Positions 12,255 to 25,344 of a stretch of 64,000 nucleotides of DNA are shown in pieces (positions within the stretch are counted from its first letter, which is position 1; every line of letters starts with the position of its first letter). The notes beneath the pieces are model-generated. The model was not told where the DNA came from. It searched no databases and saw only the letters and a list, made by a program, of their open reading frames with translations. The position numbers and the translations under genes were made by a program. The DNA comes from Eutrigla gurnardus (Eukaryota; Chordata; Actinopteri; Perciformes; Triglidae). The stretch covers positions 6,082,501 through 6,146,500 of the forward strand of contig OY741284.1 of NCBI GenBank assembly GCA_963514095.1, in the 5' to 3' direction.

Positions 12255-12885
12255 GGGTTAAAGTTGGAGTGACCTGTCAAAGGTAGCCCCGCCCCCTAAA
12301 GCATCCCCCGCTTTCTGGTCTGTTTGTCTCTAAATGGACCTTAATGTACTAAATGAACATCATGCTGGATTGTAGAAGACTTACATTTACATTTACATTT
12401 AGGTCATTTAGCAGACGCTTTCGTCCAAAGCGACTTACAATAAGTACATTTGTCAAAAGAAGGAAACAAGGAAACCACAACGTATCATTGCTGATAAAGT
12501 AAGAACTAAAAATAGAACAAGTGTTAGGTCCTCATCTGAGTAAAGTAGTACTTCAAGAGCAACAGTGCTACGATCAGAGTGCTATAGGTAAGGGTTTTTT
12601 TTGGGGGGGGGTGTTAGTGGGTCATGCTATGTAGAGTCGAGGTGAAGTCTGAACAGGTGAGTCTTGAGCCTTTTTCGGAAAATGGCAAATGACTCTGCTG
12701 TCCTGACATTAGTCGGGAGTTCGTTCCACCACTGAGGACCAGAACAGAGAAGAGTCTGGACTTGGAAATAGAAATTGAGAAAATAAAAGTAGGGTCAGTT
12801 TGTCATAGATTTCTATACAATCTGACTTCTTTTGAAAATGCAACTTCAGCTTTGGCTTTTCAGATCCCAAAGTTGCCGCCTGATC
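12255..12885 (+). repeat. Dispersed repeat family A, copy 3, split by a LINE
   Basis: The left part (to 12382) ends AAATGAACATCATGCTGGAT then GAAGACTT. The right part resumes at 12759 with GACTTGGAAATAGAAATTGA and runs through CATAGATTTCTATACAATC to CTTTTCAGATCC. Removing 12383-12758 together with one copy of GACTT restores the order of blocks seen in copy 1. The left boundary is approximate. Confidence 0.65.
12383..12758 (-). mobile_element. 5'-truncated LINE 3' end with target-site duplication
   Basis: On the minus strand the codons at 12731-12627 read WWNELPTNVRTAESFAIF then RKRLKTHLFRLHLDST and a stop. This is the C-terminal signature (WNxLP...F+xxLKTHLF) of non-LTR retrotransposon reverse-transcriptase proteins. 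The 3' tail GTAAGTCGCTTTGGACGAAA...GCGTCTGCTAAATGAC ends in TAAATG repeats, as in teleost LINEs. GACTT flanks both ends (12378-12382 and 12759-12763). The clade is not resolved. Confidence 0.75.
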
Positions 12886-12993
12886 ACGTTATATCATCTT
12901 CATTGGAGAGCGACTTTGCATGCATGTTTTGTTAAAGAATTCAAGGTAAATGATATAAAAATTGGGGACAGTTGGGGGTTAAATGCCTATAAG

Positions 12994-13004
12994 CCCCCCC
13001 CCCC

Positions 13005-13035
<31 letters not shown>

Positions 13036-13046
13036 ACACACACACA
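12994..13046. repeat. Compound poly-C / (CA)n tract
   Basis: A run of 27 C is followed directly by a (CA)13 repeat. Run length may be inaccurate in an assembly. Confidence 0.95.
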
Positions 13047-14929
13047 AAATACAAAAATGTAACCTAATTTTTTAAGATTTTACGTCCTAATGCATCTAAA
13101 ACTGTTGGTTGTATTTTACAGGAAATGTGTGAAGACAAAAATAACACCAGAAAAAAAGAGAAAACCTGAGACTACTGGATTTCTTTATACAGCAAAAATA
13201 ATCATATACTTTCCTTTTTGGTACTTGTAAATTGAAAATAATGAGCATTTGTCGGTCGTACTTTCACTGAAAATGTTCCCTGATCATGTGTCAAAAAGTT
13301 GTCCCATAAAGCAGACGAACAGTAGGATGAACCTGCCCGTCGACATGCCAGGTGTGCACCCGAACCCAACACAGCACAAAGACCTCCCCCGCTGCTCACA
13401 AACATCTTTATCTTGTTTCTTCTAAGCTGTTCCTGCAGTTGGTTCTCCATTCTTTTAAAAGCAAAACACTATATGTAACCACTTCCTCGATGCTGGTCCA
13501 AGTGCGGCGCTGTGACACAGAGTGATTAATGTCCCCATACTCTCGCCATGACATCATGCAGCATGGACTGGCGTGTGACGTGCGGCGCCCTGACCTCAAG
13601 ACGGAGCGTACTGTACAGACACACGAAGGCTGGACAAATGCTTCGTGCCCTGACGGACCGGACACATGCGCGGTGTGTTCGCTGAGCCACGGCGGGCTGA
13701 GAGCCCCGGGGAAGATGGAAAACACGCTCGCATGTTAGCGTGCGTGTGTCAGCTCGGCGATGAGGGCCGCCTGCTGACGAGGGTCCTTCTCAGCAGCTCT
13801 GTTTGGAGTGTAAACATGTCAGAAAGTGTGAGAAAGCGTCTGGCTGACGGCGGCGACGGCCTCTCTTGTTTTGGTTCTCAGGGTAATAATAGATGATGAT
13901 GAGCCACGTTCACTCTGGCCGGTTTGCGGGCGTGCAGGTGGTTACAGACGGGGGAAGGGGGGGTGACGGCGGGGTAACGGTAAAACTGGTCGGCCTCTGT
14001 CGGAGCGAGAGACGCCTTTGAAAGTGTCTCACTGCCAAAAATACACCATCAGTCACACTTTTCATCATGGAGCTGAGACGGTGGTGAAACAAGATCGGAT
14101 TGCTGCGCTTTTACGCTTGAACTATTAGTTTCGTTCAAGGAAAATGAGAGGAAATAAACACTCCCTGAAAGCAACACCAACTGATAAGGCCTCCCTCTGC
14201 TGCCCGATCCCGACATCAAGCCCATCAAACCTCTATAACGTTCACTATGTGTCATTATAGAGAAACATAATCCCATCACGGCATGGCACATTACTAAACC
14301 TCGTTAGCCCATTAGCTCCTAGCGCCTGTAGTGATAAGTCACGGGAGGCCCCGCCCTTTCCTGCACTCCCACTCACTCGGAGAGGAAGCAGGAAGCCGCT
14401 GGCATGTCAGTCACCCCCAGACAGGAAGTGCCTGCGAGATGGCCACCCTTTAATGCTGCAATTATTCTAACTATTGTTTGGATTGATAATCACACTCATT
14501 AGAGAGAGACGGGGGAGGGGGGGCTGGAGGGGGCGGAGGAAGGAAGTGGGGAAGCTGTTAGGCTCCATGTTTGAGGCCGCGGTTTGATCCGGAGCGGGTG
14601 AAGGTAGGGGAACGCGGCGCTCCGGAGGGATGTGTTGCCGCTTCGGTGCATGGGAACGCTTGTTTGTTGGAAGGGCTTGCATTTGATGTGGGTTTCTCAG
14701 AGTAATTATCTGGGCCGCTGCTTCCAGGGAGAGGAGCGATTAGCACCAGCGAGGGGTCAGGATGGGACAACACTCACAGAAACTCTATTTTCTCTGGAAT
14801 AGAGGATATTCATTTAAATAACACTCCACTACATGCATGTAACAGCTGGAGTTACTGATTGATGTATAGATTCTCTATTATTTTTATATTATCTTTCTTC
14901 ACTTCATGCCTTGCTTCCTTTTTTGTCTA

Positions 14930-14939
<10 letters not shown>

Positions 14940-14960
<21 letters not shown>

Positions 14961-15005
14961 TTCTTCTTCTTCTTCTTCTTCTTCTTCTTCTTCTTCTTCT
15001 TCTTC
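14940..15005. repeat. (TTC)n microsatellite
   Basis: About 22 pure TTC triplets. The minus strand reads as GAA repeats, giving a spurious poly-Glu frame. Confidence 0.98.
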
Positions 15006-15134
15006 AGTCCTTCCATCCTTTGATTTCCCTCTGCAACTGATCTGAAAGAAAGTCTTTGTTGATGTTGGATGATTCCAGGACGTTTTGCTTGGTAGATTTT
15101 TCTTCTGACTTATTTCCAGCACTGATGATGAGTC

Positions 15135-15433
15135 GTTGGGGAATTAAATGGTTTGGCTTTTGAAAAATGTGCTTAGTTAAGAGTTAGATATGGTGTTTAT
15201 GTCCACGACCATTACCAACAAGCTCTGTACAGTTAATATGAAGCTAACGACAGCAGCTGCTTAGCTTAGCTTAGCTTAGCTTAGCTGAACATAACAACTG
15301 GACACGTGGCTGGCTCTATCTGACTAATTCTGCACAAAAGAAGCTTAAAAACATAGTTATATGTTTGTTTAATATGAACAAAAGTGAAACGGCTAAGCTA
15401 AGCTAAATGGCTGCTGACTGTAGCTTCATATTT
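15135..15433. repeat. Dispersed repeat family D with TTAGC tandem and foldback
   Basis: GGTTTGGCTTTTGAAAAATG then GAGTTAGATATGG leads to ATATGAAGCTAACGACAGCA and a TTAGC pentanucleotide run (15261-15285). An inverted counterpart (GGCTAAGCTAAGCTAAATGG then GCTGCTGACTGTAGCTTCAT) lies at 15391-15430. The text resembles a common teleost repeat. Fragments of the same family appear at 47.63 and 48.32 kb. Confidence 0.5.
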
Positions 15434-18400
15434 AGCGTACAGACAGAGAGTGAATCTACTCATAAAAGATGTATTTCCTATAAGCATATTTGTATGTGGA
15501 ACTATTCCATTTAAGATACATACTATAAGCACATTGCCACAATTAAAACAATGAACATTGTATACAATAAATAAAAGAGTAAGACTCCAAGAAGAAGAAA
15601 TTGCTCTTCCATTAAACCGCTCACAATAATAATAACATGACTGGGGGTCACAGTAATTCATTTTATGGGTCACAAGTTAATGTTGGACACCACTGTTGTC
15701 GACAAGGGAAAAAAGCTCAAATGTGGCATTCAGTTACTCTTCCTGAAAGGAATCAACAGATCAAATAAAACCGTGACACCTAACTCCTAACAGCAACCAA
15801 CATGGGTCAGAATCAAACTGGATCGACTGCTTGTTCTGCCCAAAAAAAGGAAACTGCTGAGTGTGCAGGAGGTGGGCCTTTCACACCTGCTCATCAATTA
15901 CACACTGGTAATTCCTGCATGTAAGCAGGTCTTTAAAATCGACTAACTGCTAATTTTCTTCTTTGGGGAGGGCGGGCAAATTTGCTCTGGGATAAAAAAA
16001 AAACTAACAAAACAACCACAGAGCCAAGTATTAAAAGCGTCACAACATGCAGGACTCAGGAAACCTGTAATTAGAGAAACCGTGAGCGGCACATACACAC
16101 TGATGTGGCGGAGATTGTAAAAGCTTTTGCCAAGGACAATTAGAGGACTGCCACTGATTACTTCTTCTTTTTATTTATTTCTTCTTTTTTTTTCACATAA
16201 AAATGATGCATGTACCTAATCCTCCTATTTGTGGTCATTACTTTACATTTCACTGACAATTAGATCCAGAACCGATTGAGAGACGGGGAAATGCTGCCAA
16301 CGGAAATGAAACAATGTTGTTGTTGTAAATAAATCAGAAGTTAACAGCAAGAAGAGACCGACTGGCTGGAATAATAATGAAATGATTATGAGAAAAAGGG
16401 TTGTTAACGTTTCCAATTAAAACTTAAACACGTTTCCACTTTTGATTTCCGACAAACGTTTCCAGATAGAATTTGCCACATTCAGTGTAGCTTTGAAAAA
16501 TGTTTATCCTAACTTTTATTTTTGTACTTATCTAATGAGCGTTTGATGTCACAGTGTGTTAGTGACTTTAGTTTGTTTCTGTCCTCATTTTAGTCGACTA
16601 AACCATGTCTATAGCTCACATTCCTCAGTGCTTAAGGTGGAACATTTTAAGGTGGCTGTAATGTGACTTCTTTCCCTGGCTCGCATAGAAACAAGCCTTT
16701 CCAGTTACACACACACACACACACACACACACAGCTCCTTCACATGTTTGGCCTCAAAACAACAAAACGGACATTAACATTTGACCTCTTGTCTAATCCT
16801 GGGACCTGCTACTGTTCCTCACATTGTTGACTAATTGTGTCCCTTCTTAATGGTTCCTCCTGTCCAGAAAGACTTGTGGGCCTCCCCCCCCCCCAAAAAA
16901 AATAAAAAATAAAATGTTTGTCATTTTAGATTTGCCATGTTTGAGACGTTTCTCTCTTGAACTCATAGTAGGGCAGCTATTGTTATTGATGGATAACACA
17001 CTGAGATCTATACTGATTCTCCTTCACAAGCTCCCGCATTTTCTCTGTTGAATCTTGTTAATTCTTTGTCATTTCACTCAAAGACCTGAAGAGTTTAGAG
17101 ATGGATGAATGAGACAGAAGAATGTCTTTGATAAACACACTCGTGGCCCCTGGGGTAAATGAGCTTATTAGGCAACACACACACACACTGCTCTGGGGTC
17201 GGCTGATTACAGGGGTACGTTAGCCCCCCGGGGCCCGCTCCATTCAGCACACGCACTCACACATTTATGGTATTTACATCCATTTGCATTGCTAAGGCTC
17301 TGACTGAGGAGTTTGTTTAGTCCTGCTGGGGGCCACCGGTCCTCCACATCCGCCAAGAGCCGACTGGCCCGACCGGCTCGGCTCGGCCCAGGGTGTCGCT
17401 GTGTTTGTGGACGTTACAGATCGGCCTAGCTGGGCCTCATTGACATCTAATAGGGCCGAGGCTTTCAACCATTCATTACTGTCCCACCTTCTACTGAGTC
17501 AACTCTTTCTTTCTCCCTCTGTCTGTCCTCCGTGACTGATTTTAACTGACTGTGGCATTTATTGATCAACCACAGAATCAAATTTACCCATAGATTTAAG
17601 ATTACAGGCCTATTCAATATCTGTCACTTTAAATAATGACATCAATACAGTTGAACTGCAAATAAAAACAAAATACAACAAAAATCCAAGATGCAATATA
17701 TATTATGTATAATATATATGTATATATTTTATTATTATATATATATGACAATTACTAACATCATTTTTTTTTTAATTCAAATAAGCTAAATATTTTTTTA
17801 ATAAAAGATGCTGACAGACAAATAAAATAAACATTCATCTATTCAGATCGTTAATGTTCTGTAAAAACGATTAACTCTAAAGACGAACCAAGGACTGTTT
17901 TGTATTAGATTTGTTTAGATTGTGTGAGTGTGGTACTCCGGCATTAACAAGATTAAAGACATAAATCTACAAGAAAACAATTAGATTAAAGTGTTAAATA
18001 ATGACGAAAAAGTAAAATGTATGATAAATGTGTGACTTTATCCTCAGGTCATTTTTTTCTCACAATTGTACGATTTTATAATCTCAGATAATATTCAAGA
18101 TTCTTTCGTGTGAATTTGTGATATTTTAATCCCAGAGAATATAAATATTCAGACTTTTATCTCAGACTATTACCTCATCCTGGCGCCGTATTGTGATTAA
18201 TCTTTCGTCATATCAATAACTATGCACTTGCATAACATATTTCCAAAACGACCAGGGTTCATCTTTCTTACACCGTAAACAACCTGATGCAACAGGTCAA
18301 CGAGTCACTCTGCCAAACAATGGAGCTGGAATCAAACTCCACGGGCTGCATTAACATTACGAGTGTGTGTGCTCGCCTCCCTCTGACTGGCTCTGTGTGG

Positions 18401-18600
18401 GCTGATCGTTGGCGTCGGGGCCCCCTGCTCAGCCAGAGCCACGGAAGACAAATAGCCAATTTGGTTTTATTGTGCTGTTGGAGGTCCACTCGACCCCAGA
18501 GACAGATGACAGCGCAGTGCAACACAGAAACACAGGAGGAGGTAAATGAGACTCTATACAGTCAACACACATGGTGCCAAAAAGCCTGCTCACACAGGGA
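15434..18600. other. Intergenic DNA, no gene seen
   Basis: AT-rich unique sequence with a TATATA-rich patch at 17.69-17.75 kb. A GC-richer patch at 17.15-17.47 kb looks non-repetitive and may be conserved. Confidence 0.8.
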
Positions 18601-18818
18601 ACGCCCAGAGACTGCATCGGTGGGGACCCGGGTCCCTTTAAACGGCCAGAGACCAACCCGGTGGGGACATGGGTCCCTTTAAAAACCCAGAGACCACACC
18701 GCTGGGGACCCGGGTCCCTTTAAAAAACCCAGAGACCACACCGGTGGGGACCCGGGTCCCTTTAAAAACCCAGAGACCACACCGGTGGGGACCCGGGTCC
18801 CTTTAAACGCCCAGGGAG
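18601..18818. repeat. 41-bp minisatellite, five copies
   Basis: The unit contains CCCAGAGACCACACCGGTGG then GGACCCGGGTCCCTTTAAA. The marker GGTCCC recurs at 18631, 18672, 18713, 18755 and 18796, a spacing of 41-42 bp. Copies 3-5 are almost identical and copies 1-2 more diverged. The core GGGACCCGGGTCCC is itself palindromic. Confidence 0.95.
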
Positions 18819-19029
18819 GGCCTCATGCGACTGATACCTGGAGTCAGTTTGATGGAATGTATAGCTGTCACATGTTAAAGTAGAATCAGTGTGTTAGTGA
18901 GGTGTTCATTCATAAATGAAGTACAGTACAGGTTATTAGTATAGTTTTATAAAGCTAGTTAGAATGGATTTTTAAACAGCTTATACCATACAGTCATAGA
19001 ATCATAAATACCCATAAAAAAATAATTGT

Positions 19030-19460
19030 AACACATTACAAAGCATTTTAACGTGACTTCATAATACTTCGTAATTGCTGGTCATCCATAGTGTATTATA
19101 GTCCCCAAAATTAATTTATTATAATCATTGTTTAATGGATTATAATATTATTAGAAGTCACTATATGTAGTCATATAAACAACTCATTTAAAATTTTACA
19201 TTCATGCAAGAACACCTCAGAAAACGTTATTTATGCGTAACTTAAAGTAAACAATGACCATTAAGAGTAACTTTTAATCACATAATCATACAATATAACA
19301 GTAATTATTATCAATGATTGCACTATTATAATGTAGTACAATTATGGGAACTATAACACACAATGACACACACAAATGTCAATATTGTTCCAGCAATTAT
19401 GAAGTATTATGATGCTTCACCTTACAAGTCATTATAAAATGTTTTAAAACATGTTATGAT
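19030..19460. mobile_element. AT-rich foldback element, family B copy 1
   Basis: The segment 19060-19081 (CATAATACTTCGTAATTGCTGG) is an inverted copy of 19390-19411 with one mismatch, and weaker complementarity continues on both sides (for example GTGTATTATAG against CTATAACACAC). A diverged relative lies at 33.24-33.56 kb. The outer boundaries are approximate. Confidence 0.6.
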
Positions 19461-20269
19461 GAATATTATATAAAAAGTGTTTCTATAACTTCTGCAGCAC
19501 TTCAGGAAATATAGAAGTTTTTACTCCTCTACATGACCCCACTACAGAACACACTTATAAACGCAAACACACACTTAAGGCCGTAAAGGCCAGTCGGCCG
19601 CCCTGCTGTGCTGTCTGCCACGACGACAGTTAGCGTTGGCCATAAAACGTTGCAATCAGAGTGACCTCTACAGTAGAGGATCGGCCTGAATGAGGACCCG
19701 GGTCTGGAGGGCCGTAAAATCTCTCATCGCCACTGTACTCCGCTCTAAAGAGCCACGAGGATTGGCCCCATAAACCACACGAGGGGACCCTATCAGACAC
19801 ATTGGAGTTGGGTGGGACAGATGGAGCGCAGAGATGGGATAGGTAGGGACGGGTGTACGTAATTAAAGCAGGAGTCGGGACTCTGAGGAGACCAACAGAT
19901 GGAGAGGAGTAAACCCCTCCCACCCCAACCCCAATTCCACAGAGGGCTGAGGCTGGCAAGCACAGGAACGCTAACAGCAGACTGTGTGTGTGTGTGTGTG
20001 TGCGGTCCTGGGTGTGTGATAAGCACATGTTCCCCTGGGTGAGTGCTTGAGTGATCTAACAGGGCAATTAATTTGTTTTATATACGATTTAACTCCTCGG
20101 AGCTCCGACAAAGGAGGCAGTCCTCTGGGAGCTCTGAATGCTCTCTGATACACACCAGGACCACAGGGGAGATGCACAATCAGCCCACAACGAGAGAATG
20201 CCCGTTTAGGCCCCAGCTTTCATGTGTACTGACGAGGGGGTGAGGAGGTGGTCGGGGGGGGCGATCCAC

Positions 20270-20420
20270 ATGTAAACTCATTTCTCTCAGTGAATATGTA
20301 ATGGAAACCGATGAGGCTAATGACTTGTAGAGGTGACCTACTTATTTAGGCCAAGGAAATGAGGATCTGTGGCTTTCATCTGTCGCACATTAGAGGAATC
20401 TCAGATTATTTATGTACAAG
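20270..20420. promoter_or_regulatory. Candidate conserved non-coding element
   Basis: Unique sequence free of simple repeats, with GAGGCTAATGACTTG, CTTATTTAGGCCAAGGAAAT and CAGATTATTTATG. Typical enhancer-like composition; no alignment was done. Confidence 0.25.
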
Positions 20421-20919
20421 CGATGCTGGCGATATCCCCAGAGAGGCCTCGCCGTCTCCGCAACGGCGTCCTTTCAATCTAATTTAAACCTCGCTATCTC
20501 TCCGAGTCGTCGCTCGGCCCGCAGAGGACGTGGCAACGTGACCTTTCTAAATGCATGCAAAGTTCTCCACGTCTCCAAACTCAAAAAGTATAATCAGCCA
20601 ACATTTATTCTGGGATTTAGTTAAATGCAATATAAAAAACGTGGCCTCCTTTCGTTGCTTTTGCTTTAACTTGTGTGAGCGGTTCGACAATGGACAGCCA
20701 GGTAGAGTTCTTCCTGTGATTTACCTTGACGAGTGAATTTCTGCCACTAACCAATAACAAACCTTGTTATAGTGCTGACATTGGACAGATGGGAGAGTCC
20801 AGACTTTATGTAAGAAGTGGACGTAGTCATTTCTTAGACTCAGTCAGTTTGGATTTTAATTTTGTTGCAACTACAACAACATAAAGCACCCGAAGTCTTG
20901 ACCGACTGTTATTGTTATT

Positions 20920-21265
20920 ATAGAAGTGGACGTAGTCATGGTGACGTCACCTATTGGTTTGTGGACTGGTTCTGAAGCCTCTAGTTCGGCATTTTGAGCA
21001 CCGCCATCTTGGATTGTGAACAGAAGTGACCATATTTGGACTGCGGAGGAGCGACGGGTGGATCTGATGAACACAAACAGCAGAGCGGTTTACTGAGATA
21101 ATAAATAAAGTGAGACGTACAGTCATTTTTTTCATAGACTTCCATAAAATCTGACTTTTGCAAACCGGAGGAGTCGCCCCCTGATGCCCAGTAGAGAAAT
21201 TGCTAATTTAAGGCACTCAACATCACCAACATCGGCTTCACTTTTCAGAACCGTAGGTTGCCGCC
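20920..21265 (+). repeat. Dispersed repeat family A, copy 4 (most complete)
   Basis: It starts AGAAGTGGACGTAGTCATGG, passes TTGGTTTGTGGACTGG, CCGCCATCTTGGATTGTG and CATAGACTTCCATAAAATC, and ends GGCTTCACTTTTCAGAACCG. An 18-base piece of its start (AGAAGTGGACGTAGTCAT) is also found 108 bp upstream at 20814-20831, a remnant or local duplication. Confidence 0.8.
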
Positions 21266-24200
21266 TGTTCCGAATGTATTTTGTTACCGGTGTGACTGAA
21301 CACTCACTATAACACTGCTCAGCTTAGCTAAGGATTGTTTTTTTTATCATTTATTATGATCACAGTGTTATTGATCTTAGTAGAAATTACAATTCAAACA
21401 TGGAAATGCTGTTCCCTGGTGAGGCTTATCTTTAGGTAAACTGACTGTATTTGTTCACTTTCATTCCAACAGTTTATTAAAGCCTTACAGCCGGCTGTCA
21501 GGAGCCTGCAGCTCCCCGGCACACACACAGAGTAGCTTATGCTCCCTGGCCATCATGGCCTTATTGATGTTGATCCTGTGTCAAGGTTACTTATGAGGGG
21601 TCAGAGTCCGAGCCCCCTGCAGCCTGTGGATAAACACTAACTACCGATATGAGGACTCAGTGTTCAGCCCCCTCCCAAAAACTAGCCCTCATCAAAACCC
21701 TCTTCACACTGCTTTTCTGGCCCTCATTTGGGCTCATTTAGTCACCAATCCTCCCCCTCCCTCCCTTCTGCAACAGAACAGTGATGCTATCTACCCATCA
21801 GTCCATATTGGTCTCCTGAGAGAGTCCCAAAGCGCTGGGAACCAGGACCCCCGAACGGTTCTCTGGAGAAAGAGGAGGGAGACGGACAACAGGTTGAGAT
21901 GATGAAGGGAATGACCCTTTAAAAAACAGCTGGATCCATGGAGGTGGGCATCGCAGATAGCAACAGGCCCCATTGTGTCCCGGCCTCCACTAATTAAAAC
22001 AAAAATATAACCTGGTGCTTCATGATAAGGATGGTGTCAGTGTCATCAGTTGCAGATATGGAGAGGAGAAAATGAAATAGGAACAAAAGGACAGAAGGGA
22101 CGGAGCGTGGGAATTATCTGACGAGCTGGACCGGGACCAGGACCAGGATCCAGGAGGATGTTGACAGCGATATATAACTCTTCTCTTCTATATTAACACA
22201 TTAGAGTCATAACTCAGCCCCCCAAAAACAAACCAAAGCGTGATGGGAACTATGAGGCCACATATTCATCGTAAACGGGGGATATGTCACACATCAAAAA
22301 ACACTTTTCTGACATCAGAACTGGATGGGGGTCGCATCCGACACACGTCGAAACTTTCCGAAACCGACAAACACACCCACTTGAAGCGACGCCCGACCAG
22401 GTGTGTGGTTGTGTGAAGGCAGGCCGGGTTTGATCTCTATTAAACTCTCACCCAACCACTTCCTCCACGTTACGAGGGTACAAATGAGCCCAAAAATATC
22501 AGTCAACAACAGCTTTCAGGTTTCACAGGCAGAGCGAAGCGTCGTGTGACAGAAAAACAAAGAAGACCACCAGTTGTGGTCTTTTATTAATAGCATCCAC
22601 AAATATTAGTCAAACCCAGAAAACCTCACCACGTAGGAATGGCAGGTGGTATTGCACCCATTCCTGGGCAACAAGCGAATGTTTTGTAAATGATGGTTAC
22701 ATAAGTTTTCTCTCATCCGCTACGTCGGCGGCGAAAGTGTCGGCGCAGGAAAAAGTGCGAGCTGCAGATACGGCTGTGAGGAAACGCGGACTCTCCTCCC
22801 TGGAAACGTTCATCAGGCGTTGACCCATTTAGCCCCGCGTCTTAATGAGGCGGTAAAGCCCTGCCGATCGGACCTCAGACACACGGGTAAATAACACCCT
22901 GGGGAATGCTGGGAAATGAACAAAGCACATTTTCTGTCTGAATCATTTCTACATAATTATACACAGAGAGAAAGGATGAAAGAGTCTGTCAGAGAGGGAA
23001 TCCACCCGTAATCAAGCCAAAAACAAAACTATTAAAAAAGGCGAAATGGCGTCTGTTAAGTGGTTTGACCCCGATGCTGGGAGACGTGGAACGGTCCAGG
23101 CATATTTGGCATATTAGCTAAAAGACATTAAAGTTATGGAGAGAAGACGGGCAGAGAAAGTGAGAGAGCAGCAGATTAACTTTCCTTTCATGCTCTGATT
23201 TACAGCTGTGTGTCAGGTTAGTTGAAGGAATTTAATATAAAGTGATCTATGTATCTTGGCAACAGTCCGATGTGACGAAAGGCCCGATATGAGCAGGTTT
23301 ATTTCCATTTGACATCACACACTGCAACAAAGACATACACTGCATTGAAGCTGAGTTTTATGTCTTTTTTTTTTTTTTTCCAATGCAAATTAAAGGCAGT
23401 TTTTTATCTAGAAGCACAGTTCAAGAAATACTGGAAAACGTCTTGGAAAGCAGAAGTGAAACTCACGTCCCACAGGTGAAGGGAGGTTGTTAACGACGCA
23501 TAATAATGTCAGGTAATGTGAGTAATGAGTGACATTTTTAAAAAAAGGGAAGCTGTCTGGTATGTGAGCAGTGATGCATAAATAGCAACAATAAATGCAG
23601 ATGCGTCTCCCGTTATTTTGGTGAACTTTTCTTTCTTTTTTTATTCTATCTTAAATATCTGATTTTGGCCGGCTCTGCTATGGATTATGTGATAGTGTTG
23701 ATTACGTAACTCAGTGTCCAACAGGCAAAAACCTTGTTTTTCATGCACTGGTTAATTGAGAACATGTCTTCTTTCAAAGTGGAAAGAAAACATCCAAAAT
23801 ACACATTTCGATATTTTTTTTTTTTTATGTGCATCTGTAGATTTCTCCTAAATGAAACAAAGTAACCATTAGATAATGCCTCATTTGCATATTTATACAT
23901 AACATTTCATAAAATGTGTCATACAAAAGATAAAAGTGTCACTTCTGGGGAAGTTTCATGGTGATATCAGTTCATTTTTTACCCTGTTCACCTGTCGCGT
24001 CTTCAACGCGTCATTTTACATTCCATATCTTAAAAGGTGATCCAGAAATCTTAATTTCCACCAAGCCATACATTACTATATTCTAAATGTTTCTACAGAG
24101 GGGTTTGCTTATATATCATTTATAGCCTCATTTTTACAACATTTTATTCCTTAAAACTTCACGAAAATTAATGTTTTATGGCTGTTGACAATAATACAAT

Positions 24201-25344
24201 ATTTTCATATGTATATATATACACAGTATATATACACACACACACACACTGATAGAAGATCGGTATCATCGGGGGTCTTCTCAAAGTGATGCTGGTTAAA
24301 CCTGAACTCCAGCCTGACACGTGCTCCGTTTTCACCAACGGTATCTCTCCATGGTTACACTTAGATAAACAAACTCTCCACCTTCTTATCCGACTCCAAC
24401 CTCGGCGTGTTTGCTCTCGCTGAGCGCTGCAAACCCAGACCTGTGTCAGTTTATCTGCAGCTGACAGCGCTGCACGCCGCCACGCCGCCCGTCCAGCTGC
24501 CGGCGTGTGGACGCAACAATGGAGCTCCCTCACTCCGCTGTTGACCGAAAGATAGAAATGATGCTAACGTTAGCTCAGCTCCGCTATCACACCGCAAAGC
24601 CCTTGAGCGTATGAAGAGGCCACAATGCAACACACACACACACACACGTGCACACACACAAACAAATACACAGAGAGATTAAATCTGGGCTGGCTACTGC
24701 TGGCCTCTCACTTTGATGAGCCAAGGAGCCAAGAGTCTGGGTGCTGGATTAAGATGGCTGAACTAGATTCACACACACACACACACACACTCTCGCTCGC
24801 TCCCTAGAGGGGTTAACCCTGATCCCCCATTCATTTACATTGAGTAGTCTTTCTTTCTTTCTTTTTTTCCAAGCGAACACAAAGACTCCCTCCACAATGG
24901 TTAAAAAAATCCACCTTTGAGATTAGCCAGCATAAACAAACACTTAGTCATCCGAGAGGAGACCTTTCTCCATCACACAAGGGCCGAGGCCTTCTTTAGT
25001 CGGGGCCTGTTAATAAATTATATCCGGGGTCTAAAGGAATGATCCATATTATGGGAGCTGGTGGAGGCTAGTATGACTGTGTTGTGTTACACCGCCCAAA
25101 GCTCGATTGATTCTTACGGAAGCCGACACCAGAGGCCATTCAGTCAAAAGTGATGAAGAGTGGACGGATGCAGATTCGTGGTTCAAGCATCAACTTTTCC
25201 ATCTATTTCTAATAGAATATCTCTCTGGACTGATGTGGTGTTCAATATGGGACCTGTTGGGTTCAAAGATATCACCACAGGTGGAAAAGGAGCCGGCACA
25301 CCCAACACCATGGCAACGCTACAACCCCCGGGTGTCGGACCCTC
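21266..25344. other. Intergenic DNA, no gene seen
   Basis: Unique sequence with few repeats. The patch 22.72-22.96 kb, including CCCATTTAGCCCCGCGTCTT, looks enhancer-like. Short CA tracts lie near 24.2 and 24.6-24.8 kb. Confidence 0.8.
24628..24800. repeat. Cluster of short CA tracts
   Basis: CA tracts occur at about 24630-24660 and 24769-24790. Further short CA/TG tracts are at 8661-8680, 10911-10929, 11228-11250, 16708-16732, 19982-20002, 24236-24249, 26132-26151, 26231-26266, 42031-42056, 49070-49100, 52091-52113 and 52712-52751. Confidence 0.9.

Larger units (their letters stand above)
12886..15134. other. Intergenic DNA, no gene seen
   Basis: Contains the poly-C/CA tract and the TTC microsatellite. 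The rest is unique, without recognised genes. Confidence 0.8.

Noticed and set aside
14904..15122. Poly-Glu frame
   Set aside because: Direct translation of the (TTC)n/(GAA)n microsatellite.
15250..15290. Telomere-like or regulatory TTAGC repeat
   Set aside because: The unit is TTAGC, not TTAGGG, and lies inside a dispersed repeat found elsewhere in the window.
18601..18818. Possible CRISPR-like array
   Set aside because: The repeats are head-to-tail with no unique spacers, in a vertebrate context. It is a minisatellite.
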